Source of the DNA: Chania fonticola_B | GTDB taxonomy: Bacteria; Pseudomonadota; Gammaproteobacteria; Enterobacterales; Enterobacteriaceae | DNA length: 64,000 nucleotides | Strand: one strand, 5' to 3' | Assembly (NCBI RefSeq): GCF_048537545.1 | Contig: NZ_CP183218.1 | Shown: in pieces, positions 11,684 through 19,996 of the stretch | How the letters are laid out: the number at the start of each line of letters is the position of its first letter | Numbering within the stretch: position 1 is the first letter of the stretch | Position numbers and translations under genes: made by a program | The notes under the pieces: model-generated | What the model saw: only the letters and a program-made list of their open reading frames with translations | Databases searched by the model: none | What the model was told of the DNA's origin: nothing

Positions 11684-11724
11684 CTAAAAAAGAAGGGCCC
11701 AGCAAATGCTGAGCCCTCTCTTTT
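11684..11724 (-). terminator. Rho-independent terminator of kup
   Basis: On the minus strand a GC-rich stem (GGGCTCAGCA pairing with TGCTGGGCCC, loop TT) is followed by CTTTTTT. It begins directly after the kup stop codon and separates kup from the rbs promoter region. Confidence 0.85.
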
Positions 11725-13591
11725 AGATTTCGACCTGGGTTCCCAGTTCGATGACCCGGTTGGGCGGGATCTCAAACTGGTCGGCAGCCCGCAATGCGTT
11801 GCGGCTCAGGGCGATAAACAGCTTGCCGCGCAGGAACAGATACCACGGCCGTTTGGTGAGGATCAGCGATTCATGGGACATAAAGAACGACGTCTCCATC
11901 ATCCGGCATGGCAGCCCTTCCAACCCACAGCGGTGGAAGACTTCCTCAACGTTCGGCGTTTCACGCCAGCCATAGCTGGCTACCACTCGCCAGAAGGTCG
12001 GTGACAATTGCTCAATCGTCACACGCCGGACGTTATGCACATAAGGGGCATCTTCGGTACGCAAGGTCAGCAGCACTACCCGCTCATGCAGCACTTTGTT
12101 GTGCTTGAGGTTATGCAACAGGGCAAACGGGATCACGTTAATCGCCCGCGACATAAACACCGCAGTGCCCGGCACGCGAACCGGTGGCGATTTTTCCAGT
12201 GAGGCAATCAGTGCTTCAAGGGAGTTACCGTGCTCATGCATCCGGCGCAGCAGGCGGAAACGTTCACTCTTCCAGGTGATCATGATCAGGAACATCACCA
12301 GGGCCAACATCAGTGGCAACCAACCGCCAGAGAACAGTTTCAAGGCGTTCGCCGAGAACATCGGTACATCGATAATCAGCAGCATCACCAGAATGCCTCC
12401 CACCAGGAAGCGATTCCAATGCCAATTCTTGATGGCGACGGAGGTGATCAGGATGCTGGTCAATACCATGGTGCCGGTCACCGCAATACCATAGGCCGCG
12501 GCCAGGTTACTGGAGTGTTCGAAGCCCACAATCACCAACACCACGGCGATATACAGGGTCCAGTTGATCACCGGGATATAGATCTGGCCGGACTCCATTT
12601 CCGAGGTATGAATGATGCGCATCGGTGACAGATAGCCCAGACGAACGGCCTGGCGGGTCAACGAGAAAACGCCGGAAATGACCGCCTGCGAGGCAATAAC
12701 CGTGGCCAGCGTAGCCAATATCAACAGCGGGATCAGCGCCCAATCGGGGGCCAACAGGAAGAACGGGTTCTTGATCGCTTCCGGATTTTTCAGCAGCAAT
12801 GCGCCTTGGCCGAAGTAGTTAAGCACCAGCGAAGGCAGCACCACGGTGAACCAGGCCAGGCGGATCGGGAATTTGCCAAAGTGGCCCATATCGGCATACA
12901 GCGCTTCCACACCGGTAATCGACAGTACCACCGCACCGAGCGCGAAGAAGGACACCTTCTTATATTCAACAAAGAAGTTGAGGGCCCATTTAGGGTTCAG
13001 CGCCTGCAACACTTCCGGGTTGGCGATAATGCTGCGCGCCCCCAGGACCGCCAATACGATAAACCACAGCAGCATCACCGGGGCAAACAGTTTGCCCACG
13101 CTACCGGTGCCATGTTTTTGGATGGCGAACAGTAAGGTCAGTACCAGAATAGACAGCGGGACGATGTAGGGATCAAGCGACGGGGCGGCAATCTCCAACC
13201 CTTCGATCGCCGACATCACCGAGATCGCCGGAGTGATCACTACCTCGCCATAGAAGAAGCTGCCACCAATCAGACCCAGGATCACCAGCAAAGAGGTCGT
13301 ACGTGCCGAGGTATGGCGCCCAGCCAAAGACATCAACGTCAGTATCCCGCCTTCACCGGCGTTATCCGCACGCATGACGTAGGTGAGATACTTCAAGGAA
13401 ACGATGACGATCAACATCCAGAAGATTAAGGAAAGAAAACCAAACACCACGTCGGGACGGACATCAAAACCGTAATGACCGGAAAAACATTCTCGCAAGG
13501 TATAGAGCGGGCTGGTGCCGATATCACCGTAAACGACCCCAATAGCCGCTAGGGTAACCGCCGATAAAGACTGTTTATGTTCTGTGCTCAT
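11723..13591 (-). CDS. kup: Kup, low-affinity K+:H+ symporter
   Basis: A 622-residue KUP/HAK/KT transporter, the same length as E. coli Kup (TrkD). The N-terminal half has 12 hydrophobic segments, including the family-typical GVVYGDIGTSPLYTLRE (residues 18-34) and the GEGGILTLMSLA loop. The C-terminal third (about 440-622) is the cytoplasmic regulatory domain ending IELGTQVEI. It imports potassium, particularly under acidic or hyperosmotic conditions. It is a single gene, divergent from ravA with a 309-base gap. Confidence 0.97.
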   Translation of the reverse strand: MSTEHKQSLSAVTLAAIGVVYGDIGTSPLYTLRECFSGHYGFDVRPDVVFGFLSLIFWMLIVIVSLKYLTYVMRADNAGEGGILTLMSLAGRHTSARTTSLLVILGLIGGSFFYGEVVITPAISVMSAIEGLEIAAPSLDPYIVPLSILVLTLLFAIQKHGTGSVGKLFAPVMLLWFIVLAVLGARSIIANPEVLQALNPKWALNFFVEYKKVSFFALGAVVLSITGVEALYADMGHFGKFPIRLAWFTVVLPSLVLNYFGQGALLLKNPEAIKNPFFLLAPDWALIPLLILATLATVIASQAVISGVFSLTRQAVRLGYLSPMRIIHTSEMESGQIYIPVINWTLYIAVVLVIVGFEHSSNLAAAYGIAVTGTMVLTSILITSVAIKNWHWNRFLVGGILVMLLIIDVPMFSANALKLFSGGWLPLMLALVMFLIMITWKSERFRLLRRMHEHGNSLEALIASLEKSPPVRVPGTAVFMSRAINVIPFALLHNLKHNKVLHERVVLLTLRTEDAPYVHNVRRVTIEQLSPTFWRVVASYGWRETPNVEEVFHRCGLEGLPCRMMETSFFMSHESLILTKRPWYLFLRGKLFIALSRNALRAADQFEIPPNRVIELGTQVEI

Positions 13592-13900
13592 AGTTTGCTT
13601 CTTTTGCTAGATCATCCGTCAACCGATGCATCAGCATCAGGTTAAAGATACGGGCTCCAAGATCCGTCACACCCGGTAAAAGGCGCACAGTATGCATCAT
13701 TTATAGCACTTGCCTACTCTACTATCTGACCCCAAAAATAAACAAAATGTGAATCAGCCCCCTTGTTGAGCATAGAAAAATTTTACTAATCAACCAGCTA
13801 TAAGGCTAAAAATAATGATGGTTTATCATCGGATTCTCTAGCAAGATTGGCTGTCGGCCTGGGTGGCAGGCTCTAACCTCCGGACAACGCGAGCTATTTT
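13592..13900. other. Divergent kup-ravA intergenic region
   Basis: A 309-base gene-free stretch between divergent kup and ravA. It is AT-rich from about 13,690 to 13,850, where both promoters must lie. I could not place a convincing -35/-10 pair. No small gene or strong hairpin is evident. Confidence 0.6.
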
Positions 13901-15409
13901 ATGGCGTCATCAACACTTCTGGCAGAACGGATCGCCCGCCTCAGCAGTGCGCTGGAGAGCGGCCTTTATGAACGGCAAGAGGCTATCAGGCTTTGCTTGC
14001 TGGTAGCCTTGTGCGGCGAAAGTGTGTTCCTGCTGGGTCCGCCGGGGATCGCCAAGAGCCTGATCGCCCGCCGGCTGAAATTTGCCTTCCGCAGCGCTCG
14101 CTCCTTTGAATACCTGATGACGCGCTTTTCCACGCCGGAAGAGGTGTTTGGCCCGCTGTCGATCCAGGCTCTGAAAGATGAAGGCCGCTATCAGCGTCTG
14201 ACTGCGGGTTATCTGCCCGAAGCCGAGATTGTCTTTCTTGATGAAATCTGGAAGGCTGGCCCGGCTATCCTCAATACCCTGCTGACCGCGATCAACGAGC
14301 GCCGCTTCCGTAACGGTAATAGTGAAGAGCCCATTCCCCTGCGCCTGCTGGTCACCGCCTCCAATGAATTACCCGAGGCCGATAGCAGCCTTGAAGCGTT
14401 GTATGACCGTATGCTGATCCGGCTGTGGCTCGATAAGGTGCAGGATAAGCAGAATTTTCGCTCGCTATTGGTAGCCCGGCAGAATGAAAACGACAACCCG
14501 GTGCCCGAGGCACTAAGCATCAGCGATGAAGAGTTCCACCAATGGCAACCGCTGATCGATAAGGTCAAACTGCCGGAAAACTGCTTTGAACTGATCTTTC
14601 TGCTGCGCCAACGGTTAGACGCCTTGGAACAGGCGCCTTATGTTTCCGACCGGCGTTGGAAGAAATCCCTGCGCTTACTGCAAGCCTGCGCCTTTTTCAG
14701 CGGCCGCGACACCATTGTGCCGTTGGATTTAATGCTGTTGAAGGATTGCCTGTGGCACGATCGGACATCATTAAAGTTGTTACAGCAACAAATCGATCAG
14801 TTGCTGACCGAACAGGCCTATCAGCAGCAAACCTTGTTGATCCAGCTACAGCAGATCCACACCCGCTGGATGCAGCATCAGCAGCAGCAGAGCCATCGTC
14901 AGGCCATCCAACTGGTGAAAAAAGGCGGCATGTTCAGCCGCAAGCCACAATACGTGCTGGAGCATCCGCTCACTGGCACCACTTTGACGCTGCTGCTGCA
15001 AAAGCCATTACAACTGCACGACATTCAGGTTAACCATCTAAGTATCGAAAGCAGCATGCTGGAAAACTGGCTGCAAAAAGGGGGCGAGGTACGCGCCAAG
15101 CTCAACGGCATTGGTTTTGCCCAGCAGATCGATCTGGAAGTCGATGAGCAACTGCATCTGACCGTGCTGGACGTCAGCCGCCAGCCCTCCCTGCTGGCCC
15201 TGCCGGGTAAACCGACCGGAGGAACCCCGCCAGAATTCCTGGACGAAATAGAAACGCTAAGCCAGCGCCAGGCAGAGCAGCGGCGGTTATTCAGCCAGCA
15301 TCAGCCTTGCCTGTTCACCCCTGCCGCCGGGTTGGCGAAAATTGAAGCCAGCCTGTTGCAGGTGGCCGAGCAGATCAAACAGCTGTCCCAGCAAATGTGC
15401 GGCCAGTAA
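13901..15409 (+). CDS. ravA: RavA, MoxR-type AAA+ ATPase
   Basis: A 502-residue MoxR-family ATPase (E. coli RavA 498 aa). Walker A is GPPGIAKS at residues 46-53 and Walker B is IVFLDEIWKAGPAILNTLL. Sensor 1 is TASNELPEA, with the arginine finger region YDRMLIRLW. The C-terminal part from about residue 330 corresponds to the LARA domain, which in E. coli binds the inducible lysine decarboxylase LdcI. The start gives MASSTLLAERIARLSS, similar to E. coli, but the ATG has a weak RBS. It forms an operon with viaA (2-base gap). In E. coli the RavA-ViaA pair is sigma-S dependent and acts on respiratory complexes and stress. Confidence 0.96.
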   Translation: MASSTLLAERIARLSSALESGLYERQEAIRLCLLVALCGESVFLLGPPGIAKSLIARRLKFAFRSARSFEYLMTRFSTPEEVFGPLSIQALKDEGRYQRLTAGYLPEAEIVFLDEIWKAGPAILNTLLTAINERRFRNGNSEEPIPLRLLVTASNELPEADSSLEALYDRMLIRLWLDKVQDKQNFRSLLVARQNENDNPVPEALSISDEEFHQWQPLIDKVKLPENCFELIFLLRQRLDALEQAPYVSDRRWKKSLRLLQACAFFSGRDTIVPLDLMLLKDCLWHDRTSLKLLQQQIDQLLTEQAYQQQTLLIQLQQIHTRWMQHQQQQSHRQAIQLVKKGGMFSRKPQYVLEHPLTGTTLTLLLQKPLQLHDIQVNHLSIESSMLENWLQKGGEVRAKLNGIGFAQQIDLEVDEQLHLTVLDVSRQPSLLALPGKPTGGTPPEFLDEIETLSQRQAEQRRLFSQHQPCLFTPAAGLAKIEASLLQVAEQIKQLSQQMCGQ

Positions 15410-15411
15410 CC

Positions 15412-16875
15412 ATGCTGAGCCTCGAAACGCTCGATATGCTGTTGTCGATCTCCGAAGGCGAGCTGATCGAAGAGCTGATCATTGGCATGTTGGCCACGCC
15501 GCAGTTGGCAGTGTTTTTCAATAAATTTCCGGCGATACGTCGGGCGATCAACCGCGATCTGCCTCAATGGAAGCTGCAACTGAAGGATCGCATTCAGCAA
15601 GCCGTGGTGCCGCCGGTGCTGGCGCAAGAGTTTTACCGCTATCAGCAGTGCCAGTTGGAAAGCCACGGCCAGTTCTCGCAAAACCTTGACGATACACTCG
15701 ATCTGCTACGCCAATGCGCATCGCCCTTTTACGCCCAGGCACGGAGCATGGTGGACGCCGCCGACCTCCCCGCTCATCCGCTCGATGGCAGCTTCCAGAC
15801 CCTGTTTCTGCAACGCTGGCGCATTAGCCTGACGCTGCAGGCCACGATGCTGCACCATAAGTTACTGGAGCAGGAACGTGAACAACTGATGGCCGAGCTG
15901 CAAGAGCGGCTGGCACTGAGCGGCGCACTGGAACCCGTGCTGGCAGAGAACGACACGGCCGCAGGCAGATTGTGGGATATGAGCAAAGGCCAGTTACAAC
16001 GCGGTGACTACCAACGGCTGGTGGAGTACGGAGACTTCCTGCAACAGCAGCCAGAGCTACAAAAGCTGGCACAACAGCTGGGCCGCAGCTATGAAGCCAA
16101 GGCGGTGCAGCAACAAGATGCGCAGCCGGAACCGTACAGAGTGATGGTTCAGGTACCCGCCATTCAGCCGGAAGAGGTCAGCGGTATACACCAAAGTGAC
16201 GACATCCTGCGGCTACTGCCACCCGAACTGGCGGCGTTGGGCATTGAAGAGTTGGAGTTTGAGTTTTACCGGCGGCTGCTGGAAAAACGGTTGCTGACCT
16301 ATCGCCTGCAAGGGGATGCCTGGCAGGAACAGATCATGATGCGTCAGGTCACTCATCAGCAGCAGGACCGGCAACCACGCGGGCCATTTATTGTCTGCGT
16401 AGATACTTCCGGCTCAATGGGCGGCTTTAATGAACAATGCGCCAAGGCCTTTTGCCTGGCACTGCTGCGCATTGCACTGGCAGATAACCGCCGCTGCTAC
16501 ATCATGCTGTTTGCCAGCCAGATTGTGCACTATGAACTGACGGCCGCCAGCGGTATCGAACAGGCAGTGCGGTTCCTGGGCCAGCATTTTCGTGGCGGGA
16601 CGGATTTGGCCGCCTGCCTGAACGCCACTGTCGGCAAAATGGCGGAAAGCGACTGGTTTGACGCCGATGCGGTGATTATTTCCGATTTTATTGCCCAGCG
16701 GTTGCCGGAAGAGGTGATCAAGAAGGTGAAATCACAGCAGAACAGCCACCAGCAACGCTTTCATGCGGTGGCTATGTCAGCCTATGGCAAACCCGGCATC
16801 ATGCGCATCTTCGATCATATCTGGCGCTTTGATACCGGGTTAAAAAGCCGTTTACTGCGGCGTTGGAGTCGCTAG
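15412..16875 (+). CDS. viaA: ViaA, VWA-domain partner of RavA
   Basis: 487 residues. The long N-terminal helical domain (1 to about 300) is followed by a C-terminal von Willebrand A domain whose MIDAS motif DTSGSMGG is intact, with later FRGGTDLAACL. I start at the ATG 15412 (MLSLETLDMLL), which matches E. coli ViaA. The frame is open 15 bases further upstream inside ravA, but that start lacks support. ViaA stimulates RavA ATPase activity and mediates membrane targeting in E. coli. It converges on asnA with 3 bases between stops. Confidence 0.95.
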   Translation: MLSLETLDMLLSISEGELIEELIIGMLATPQLAVFFNKFPAIRRAINRDLPQWKLQLKDRIQQAVVPPVLAQEFYRYQQCQLESHGQFSQNLDDTLDLLRQCASPFYAQARSMVDAADLPAHPLDGSFQTLFLQRWRISLTLQATMLHHKLLEQEREQLMAELQERLALSGALEPVLAENDTAAGRLWDMSKGQLQRGDYQRLVEYGDFLQQQPELQKLAQQLGRSYEAKAVQQQDAQPEPYRVMVQVPAIQPEEVSGIHQSDDILRLLPPELAALGIEELEFEFYRRLLEKRLLTYRLQGDAWQEQIMMRQVTHQQQDRQPRGPFIVCVDTSGSMGGFNEQCAKAFCLALLRIALADNRRCYIMLFASQIVHYELTAASGIEQAVRFLGQHFRGGTDLAACLNATVGKMAESDWFDADAVIISDFIAQRLPEEVIKKVKSQQNSHQQRFHAVAMSAYGKPGIMRIFDHIWRFDTGLKSRLLRRWSR

Positions 16876-16878
16876 CTG

Positions 16879-17871
16879 TTACAGCAGCCCAGCAACGCTC
16901 TCGCGTACTTCTGGTCCCCACACGCCACACTGAACCTGCCCAATATGCGACAGTTGCAGCAGCAGCATCACCAGGCGTGATTGGCCAATACCGCCACCAA
17001 TCGTCTGAGGCATTTCACCACGCAGCAGGGACTGGTGCCATTCCAGCTTCAGGCGATCCAGATCGTCGGTTAACGTCAGCTGATGTTGCAGCGCCGCCGC
17101 ATCAACGCGGATGCCCATTGAAGAGAGTTCAAACGCATCCTGCAGCACCGGGTTCCACACCACGATGTCACCGTTCAACCCTTTCAGCCCTTCGATACCT
17201 GGCGTAGTCCAGTCATCATAATCCGGTGCACGTACGTCATGGGATTTGCCATGTGAGAGTTTGCCACCAATACCAATCAGGAATACTGCCCCCAATTCTT
17301 TGGCGATCGCACGTTCACGACCTTTAGCATCCAGTTCAGGGTAGCGTTGCAGCAGCGTTTCGCTGTGAACAAAGTGGATCTGTTCTGGCAGGAACGGTGC
17401 CAGACCAAATTCACGGCTCACCGCGGCTTCCGTTTCTTTTATAGAGGCATAGATACGCTTAACGGTATCTTGCAGGTAAGCCGGGCTACGTTCGCCATCT
17501 CCCATTACACGTTCCCAATCCCACTGATCGACATACACCGAGTGGATCGGCGTCAGGCGATCTTCATCTGGGCGCAGCGCTTTCATATGGGTATACACAC
17601 CTTCACCCGCGCTGAAATCGTGCTCGCCCAGGGTTTTACGCTTCCATTTAGCCAGCGAGTGCACCACTTCAAACGTCGAGTCCGGTAGGCTTTTGACCTT
17701 CACCTGAACGGCTTTTTCACTGCCCGAAAGGTTATCTTGAGTACCGTCACCCAGTCGGCTGAGGATCGGAGCCTGCACTTCAATCAGGCCAAGCTGCTGT
17801 TCCAACTGGCGGGAGAAGAAGGATTTCACGAAGCTGATTTGTTGTTGTTTTTGGATAAACTGCTTTTTCAT
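16879..17871 (-). CDS. asnA: Aspartate-ammonia ligase (asparagine synthetase A)
   Basis: A 330-residue ammonia-dependent asparagine synthetase, the same length as E. coli AsnA, related to the class II aminoacyl-tRNA synthetase catalytic core. Recognisable blocks include QQQISFVKSFFSRQLE near the N-terminus, the YTHMKALRPDEDRL segment and the class II motif 3-like GGGIGQSRLVMLLL near the C-terminus. It converts aspartate, ATP and NH4+ to asparagine, AMP and PPi. It is divergent from asnC, which activates it in E. coli when asparagine is scarce. Confidence 0.97.
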   Translation of the reverse strand: MKKQFIQKQQQISFVKSFFSRQLEQQLGLIEVQAPILSRLGDGTQDNLSGSEKAVQVKVKSLPDSTFEVVHSLAKWKRKTLGEHDFSAGEGVYTHMKALRPDEDRLTPIHSVYVDQWDWERVMGDGERSPAYLQDTVKRIYASIKETEAAVSREFGLAPFLPEQIHFVHSETLLQRYPELDAKGRERAIAKELGAVFLIGIGGKLSHGKSHDVRAPDYDDWTTPGIEGLKGLNGDIVVWNPVLQDAFELSSMGIRVDAAALQHQLTLTDDLDRLKLEWHQSLLRGEMPQTIGGGIGQSRLVMLLLQLSHIGQVQCGVWGPEVRESVAGLL

Positions 17872-17935
17872 TGCCGTATCTCTTGAATAACCTGTCTAGT
17901 TGCCAATGATTAAGCAACAGAATGGCACCTAAATT

Positions 17936-17957
17936 CAATATCCATCAATCAATATTG
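17936..17957. promoter_or_regulatory. Candidate AsnC-binding dyad in the asnA-asnC control region
   Basis: Half-sites CAATAT (17936-17941) and ATATTG (17952-17957) form an inverted repeat with a 10-base centre in the 155-base divergent region. Lrp/AsnC proteins favour such AT-rich dyads. Assignment to AsnC rests on position only. Confidence 0.4.
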
Positions 17958-18026
17958 CCTTTTCGCTTTTAATCAGTCATTTTTAAGCGGTGATAATTCA
18001 ACAAACGGCAATTAAAGGGGCATTTA

Positions 18027-18488
18027 ATGGCAGAAATTTATCAGATCGATAATCTCGATCGCGGCATCCTCAACGCGTTAATGGAGAATGCCCGCATGCC
18101 TTACGCCGAACTGGCGAAGAATTTTGCCGTCAGCCCCGGCACCATTCATGTGCGAGTGGAGAAGATGAAACAGGCCGGGATCATCACCGGAACGCGGGTT
18201 GATGTGAACCCAAAGCAGCTGGGTTACGACGTCTGCTGTTTTATCGGCATCATATTGAAGAGTGCCAAGGACTACCCTTCGGCGCTGAAAAAGCTCGAAA
18301 GCCTGGAGGAAGTAGTGGAAGCCTATTACACCACCGGCCACTACAGCGTGTTTATCAAGGTGATGTGCCGTTCGATCGATGCGTTGCAACAGGTTCTGAT
18401 CAACAAGATCCAGACCATCGATGAGATTCAGTCAACGGAGACGCTGATCTCCCTGCAGAATCCTATCATGCGTACCATTACGCCTTAA
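18027..18488 (+). CDS. asnC: AsnC, Lrp/AsnC-family regulator of asparagine synthesis
   Basis: A 153-residue regulator (E. coli 152). The N-terminal helix-turn-helix is LDRGILNALMENARMPYAEL with FAVSPGTIHVRVEKM (residues 8-50). The RAM/ligand-binding domain follows, with the typical YYTTGHYSVFIKVMCRSIDAL stretch. In E. coli it activates asnA and represses itself, with asparagine as effector. The strong GGGG sequence about 8 bases before the ATG supports this start. In E. coli the next gene is mioC; here a 6.7-kb acid-resistance islet intervenes. Confidence 0.96.
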   Translation: MAEIYQIDNLDRGILNALMENARMPYAELAKNFAVSPGTIHVRVEKMKQAGIITGTRVDVNPKQLGYDVCCFIGIILKSAKDYPSALKKLESLEEVVEAYYTTGHYSVFIKVMCRSIDALQQVLINKIQTIDEIQSTETLISLQNPIMRTITP

Positions 18489-18500
18489 TAAGCGATTTTT

Positions 18501-18540
18501 CACAGCCCACAAGCCTCTATGATAGGCCCGTGGTGCTGTG
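18501..18540. other. Long stem-loop downstream of asnC
   Basis: CACAGCCCAC at 18501-18510 pairs with the complementary segment at the far end of the element (GTGGTGCTGTG), and GCCT pairs with AGGC around a 7-base loop. No U-tract follows on either strand, so it is not a classical intrinsic terminator. It could protect the asnC 3' end. The remaining 18541-18852 is strongly AT-rich upstream DNA of hdeD. Confidence 0.55.
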
Positions 18541-18701
18541 TAAAACAGCCCAAACATGATTTGAGTAAAATCAAAAAAAGATTGAAAATCGAGTTTACGG
18601 AGGGCACGTTTGCATCAATAGGGTGTTTCTGAAGCATGTTGATCAATTGTTGATTAATTTGGTTATACACGTAAATATCAGTAATCTGTTAATAATTATA
18701 A

Positions 18702-18743
18702 ATGTAAGTCTTACATATGTAGGAATCATACGACATCTGTCGT
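18702..18743. promoter_or_regulatory. Two palindromes upstream of hdeD
   Basis: ATGTAAG-T-CTTACAT (18702-18716) and ACGACA-TC-TGTCGT (18730-18743) are perfect dyads 13 bases apart in AT-rich DNA, about 110-150 bases before hdeD. Their size and symmetry suggest operators for dimeric regulators. I cannot assign them to GadE, RcsB or any specific protein. Confidence 0.4.
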
Positions 18744-18852
18744 TATATGCTCTTATATACCTAATGAGTCGTTTAAAATATTATTCTCTCACTTTATAGA
18801 ACTACACTTTGATCATGCGCTGATAACAGGCGTGGCAAGCAAGGGAGAGATC

Positions 18853-19440
18853 ATGGTTTATATTGACAGTGATACCATTAACAAACTCAGTCTCCGGATA
18901 TTGAGTAAATATAAAAAAACAGCTTTGTTTTTAGCCGTATTATTTTTACTGTGCGGCACTTTATGTTTACTGATCCCTGTCTATTCTGGCATTGCTTTGA
19001 GCTACCTTATAGGAAGCTTATTTGTTATTTCAGGGATATACTCCTTCGTCAGCGCATTCGCTTTCATAAAAAACACTTCGAGTTTTTTTTCATTGCTTCT
19101 GTTCGGTATTATCTATGTTTTTCTGGGAGTGAGTTTTTTATCAAGCCCCATGATAGGAATGAATATTCTTTCAATGCTCATTTGCATTCTATTTTTGTTA
19201 GGGGGATTGAGTCGTCTGACCACAGCATTTAACAATAGTGAAATGATTGGGCGTTACTGGTGTATTTTTATCGGCATCCTGGATTTTGCTATTGCATTCC
19301 TGTGGCTGAGTGCTGGTGAAAACACATCATATCTATTAACCGTAATGTTAATCGGTCTTGAAATGGTGTTAACTTCATGGTTTTTCTTCATGCTTAACTA
19401 TGGTTTTAACCATCATAAGGACAGTTACTCCGGCGCATAA
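18853..19440 (+). CDS. hdeD: HdeD-like acid-resistance membrane protein
   Basis: A 195-residue protein with about six hydrophobic helices, resembling E. coli HdeD. The family starts MxYID and carries an internal duplication of three-helix units, visible as similar GxLSRL / GILDFAIAFLWL segments. HdeD contributes to acid resistance at high cell density in E. coli. I use the ATG at 18853 (GGGAGAG 6 bases upstream) rather than the GTG at 18832. It is the first gene of the acid cluster, 48 bases before hdeB. Codon use is more AT-rich than flanking core genes. Confidence 0.82.
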   Translation: MVYIDSDTINKLSLRILSKYKKTALFLAVLFLLCGTLCLLIPVYSGIALSYLIGSLFVISGIYSFVSAFAFIKNTSSFFSLLLFGIIYVFLGVSFLSSPMIGMNILSMLICILFLLGGLSRLTTAFNNSEMIGRYWCIFIGILDFAIAFLWLSAGENTSYLLTVMLIGLEMVLTSWFFFMLNYGFNHHKDSYSGA

Positions 19441-19488
19441 TTTCGACTCATTTTTCAATATTTTTATTATTAACAGGAGATAGTTATC

Positions 19489-19803
19489 ATGACTAAATTT
19501 ACCAAAAATATCCTTATCGCTTCCGCTTTGGTTGTAGCTGGCATTAATGTTGCCAACGCAGAAACCACGGTTAAAACAACCCCGCAGGATATGACTTGCA
19601 AAGAATTTATTGATCTGAATCCTAAGGCAATGACCCCCGTAGCATTCTGGGTGGTCAATAAAGATAATGTTTTTCAGCAAGGTGATTATGTTGACTGGAA
19701 TGAAGTAGAAACCACCTACGTTCCACTGGTCATCAAAGCCTGCAAGCAAAAACCTGAAAGCAAGCTGGAAGAATTTAAGCAGTGGATTAACGACATTAAA
19801 TAA
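19489..19803 (+). CDS. hdeB: HdeB-like periplasmic acid chaperone
   Basis: A 104-residue secreted protein with a signal peptide of about 24 residues ending VANA before ETTV. The mature part contains DMTCKEFIDLNPKAMTPVAFW, almost the same as E. coli HdeB, and two cysteines (C37, C85) that would form the conserved disulfide. The family consists of acid-activated chaperones that unfold below about pH 4 and hold periplasmic clients. RBS ACAGGAGA lies 8 bases before the ATG. No hdeA accompanies it, unlike E. coli where hdeAB are adjacent. Confidence 0.88.
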   Translation: MTKFTKNILIASALVVAGINVANAETTVKTTPQDMTCKEFIDLNPKAMTPVAFWVVNKDNVFQQGDYVDWNEVETTYVPLVIKACKQKPESKLEEFKQWINDIK

Positions 19804-19810
19804 TGTCTAT

Positions 19811-19849
19811 CAGATAAAGTCAGCTATCTACGATAACTGACTTTATCTG
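19811..19849 (+). terminator. AT-rich stem-loop after hdeB
   Basis: A perfect 13-base inverted repeat, CAGATAAAGTCAG (19811-19823) with its complement at 19837-19849, plus an inner TATC/GATA pairing. It is followed by TATAAAAATT rather than a run of T, so termination is plausible but may be partial. It separates hdeDB from the antiporter gene. Confidence 0.6.
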
Positions 19850-19996
19850 TATAAAAATTAACTCCACACTAATACCCTTCAAAATTAGTTAGTACTCTCA
19901 GCATTAATTTCGGGAATTCCACCTTAAAAGGAAAAAGGATTTACGCTAAAAAAATAACAATCTATACCGTTATTTTTTATAAGAGGAAGATAAATT

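Noticed and set aside
18501..18540. Intrinsic terminator of asnC
   Set aside because: The stem is strong but no T-run follows on either strand, so I list it only as a stem-loop.
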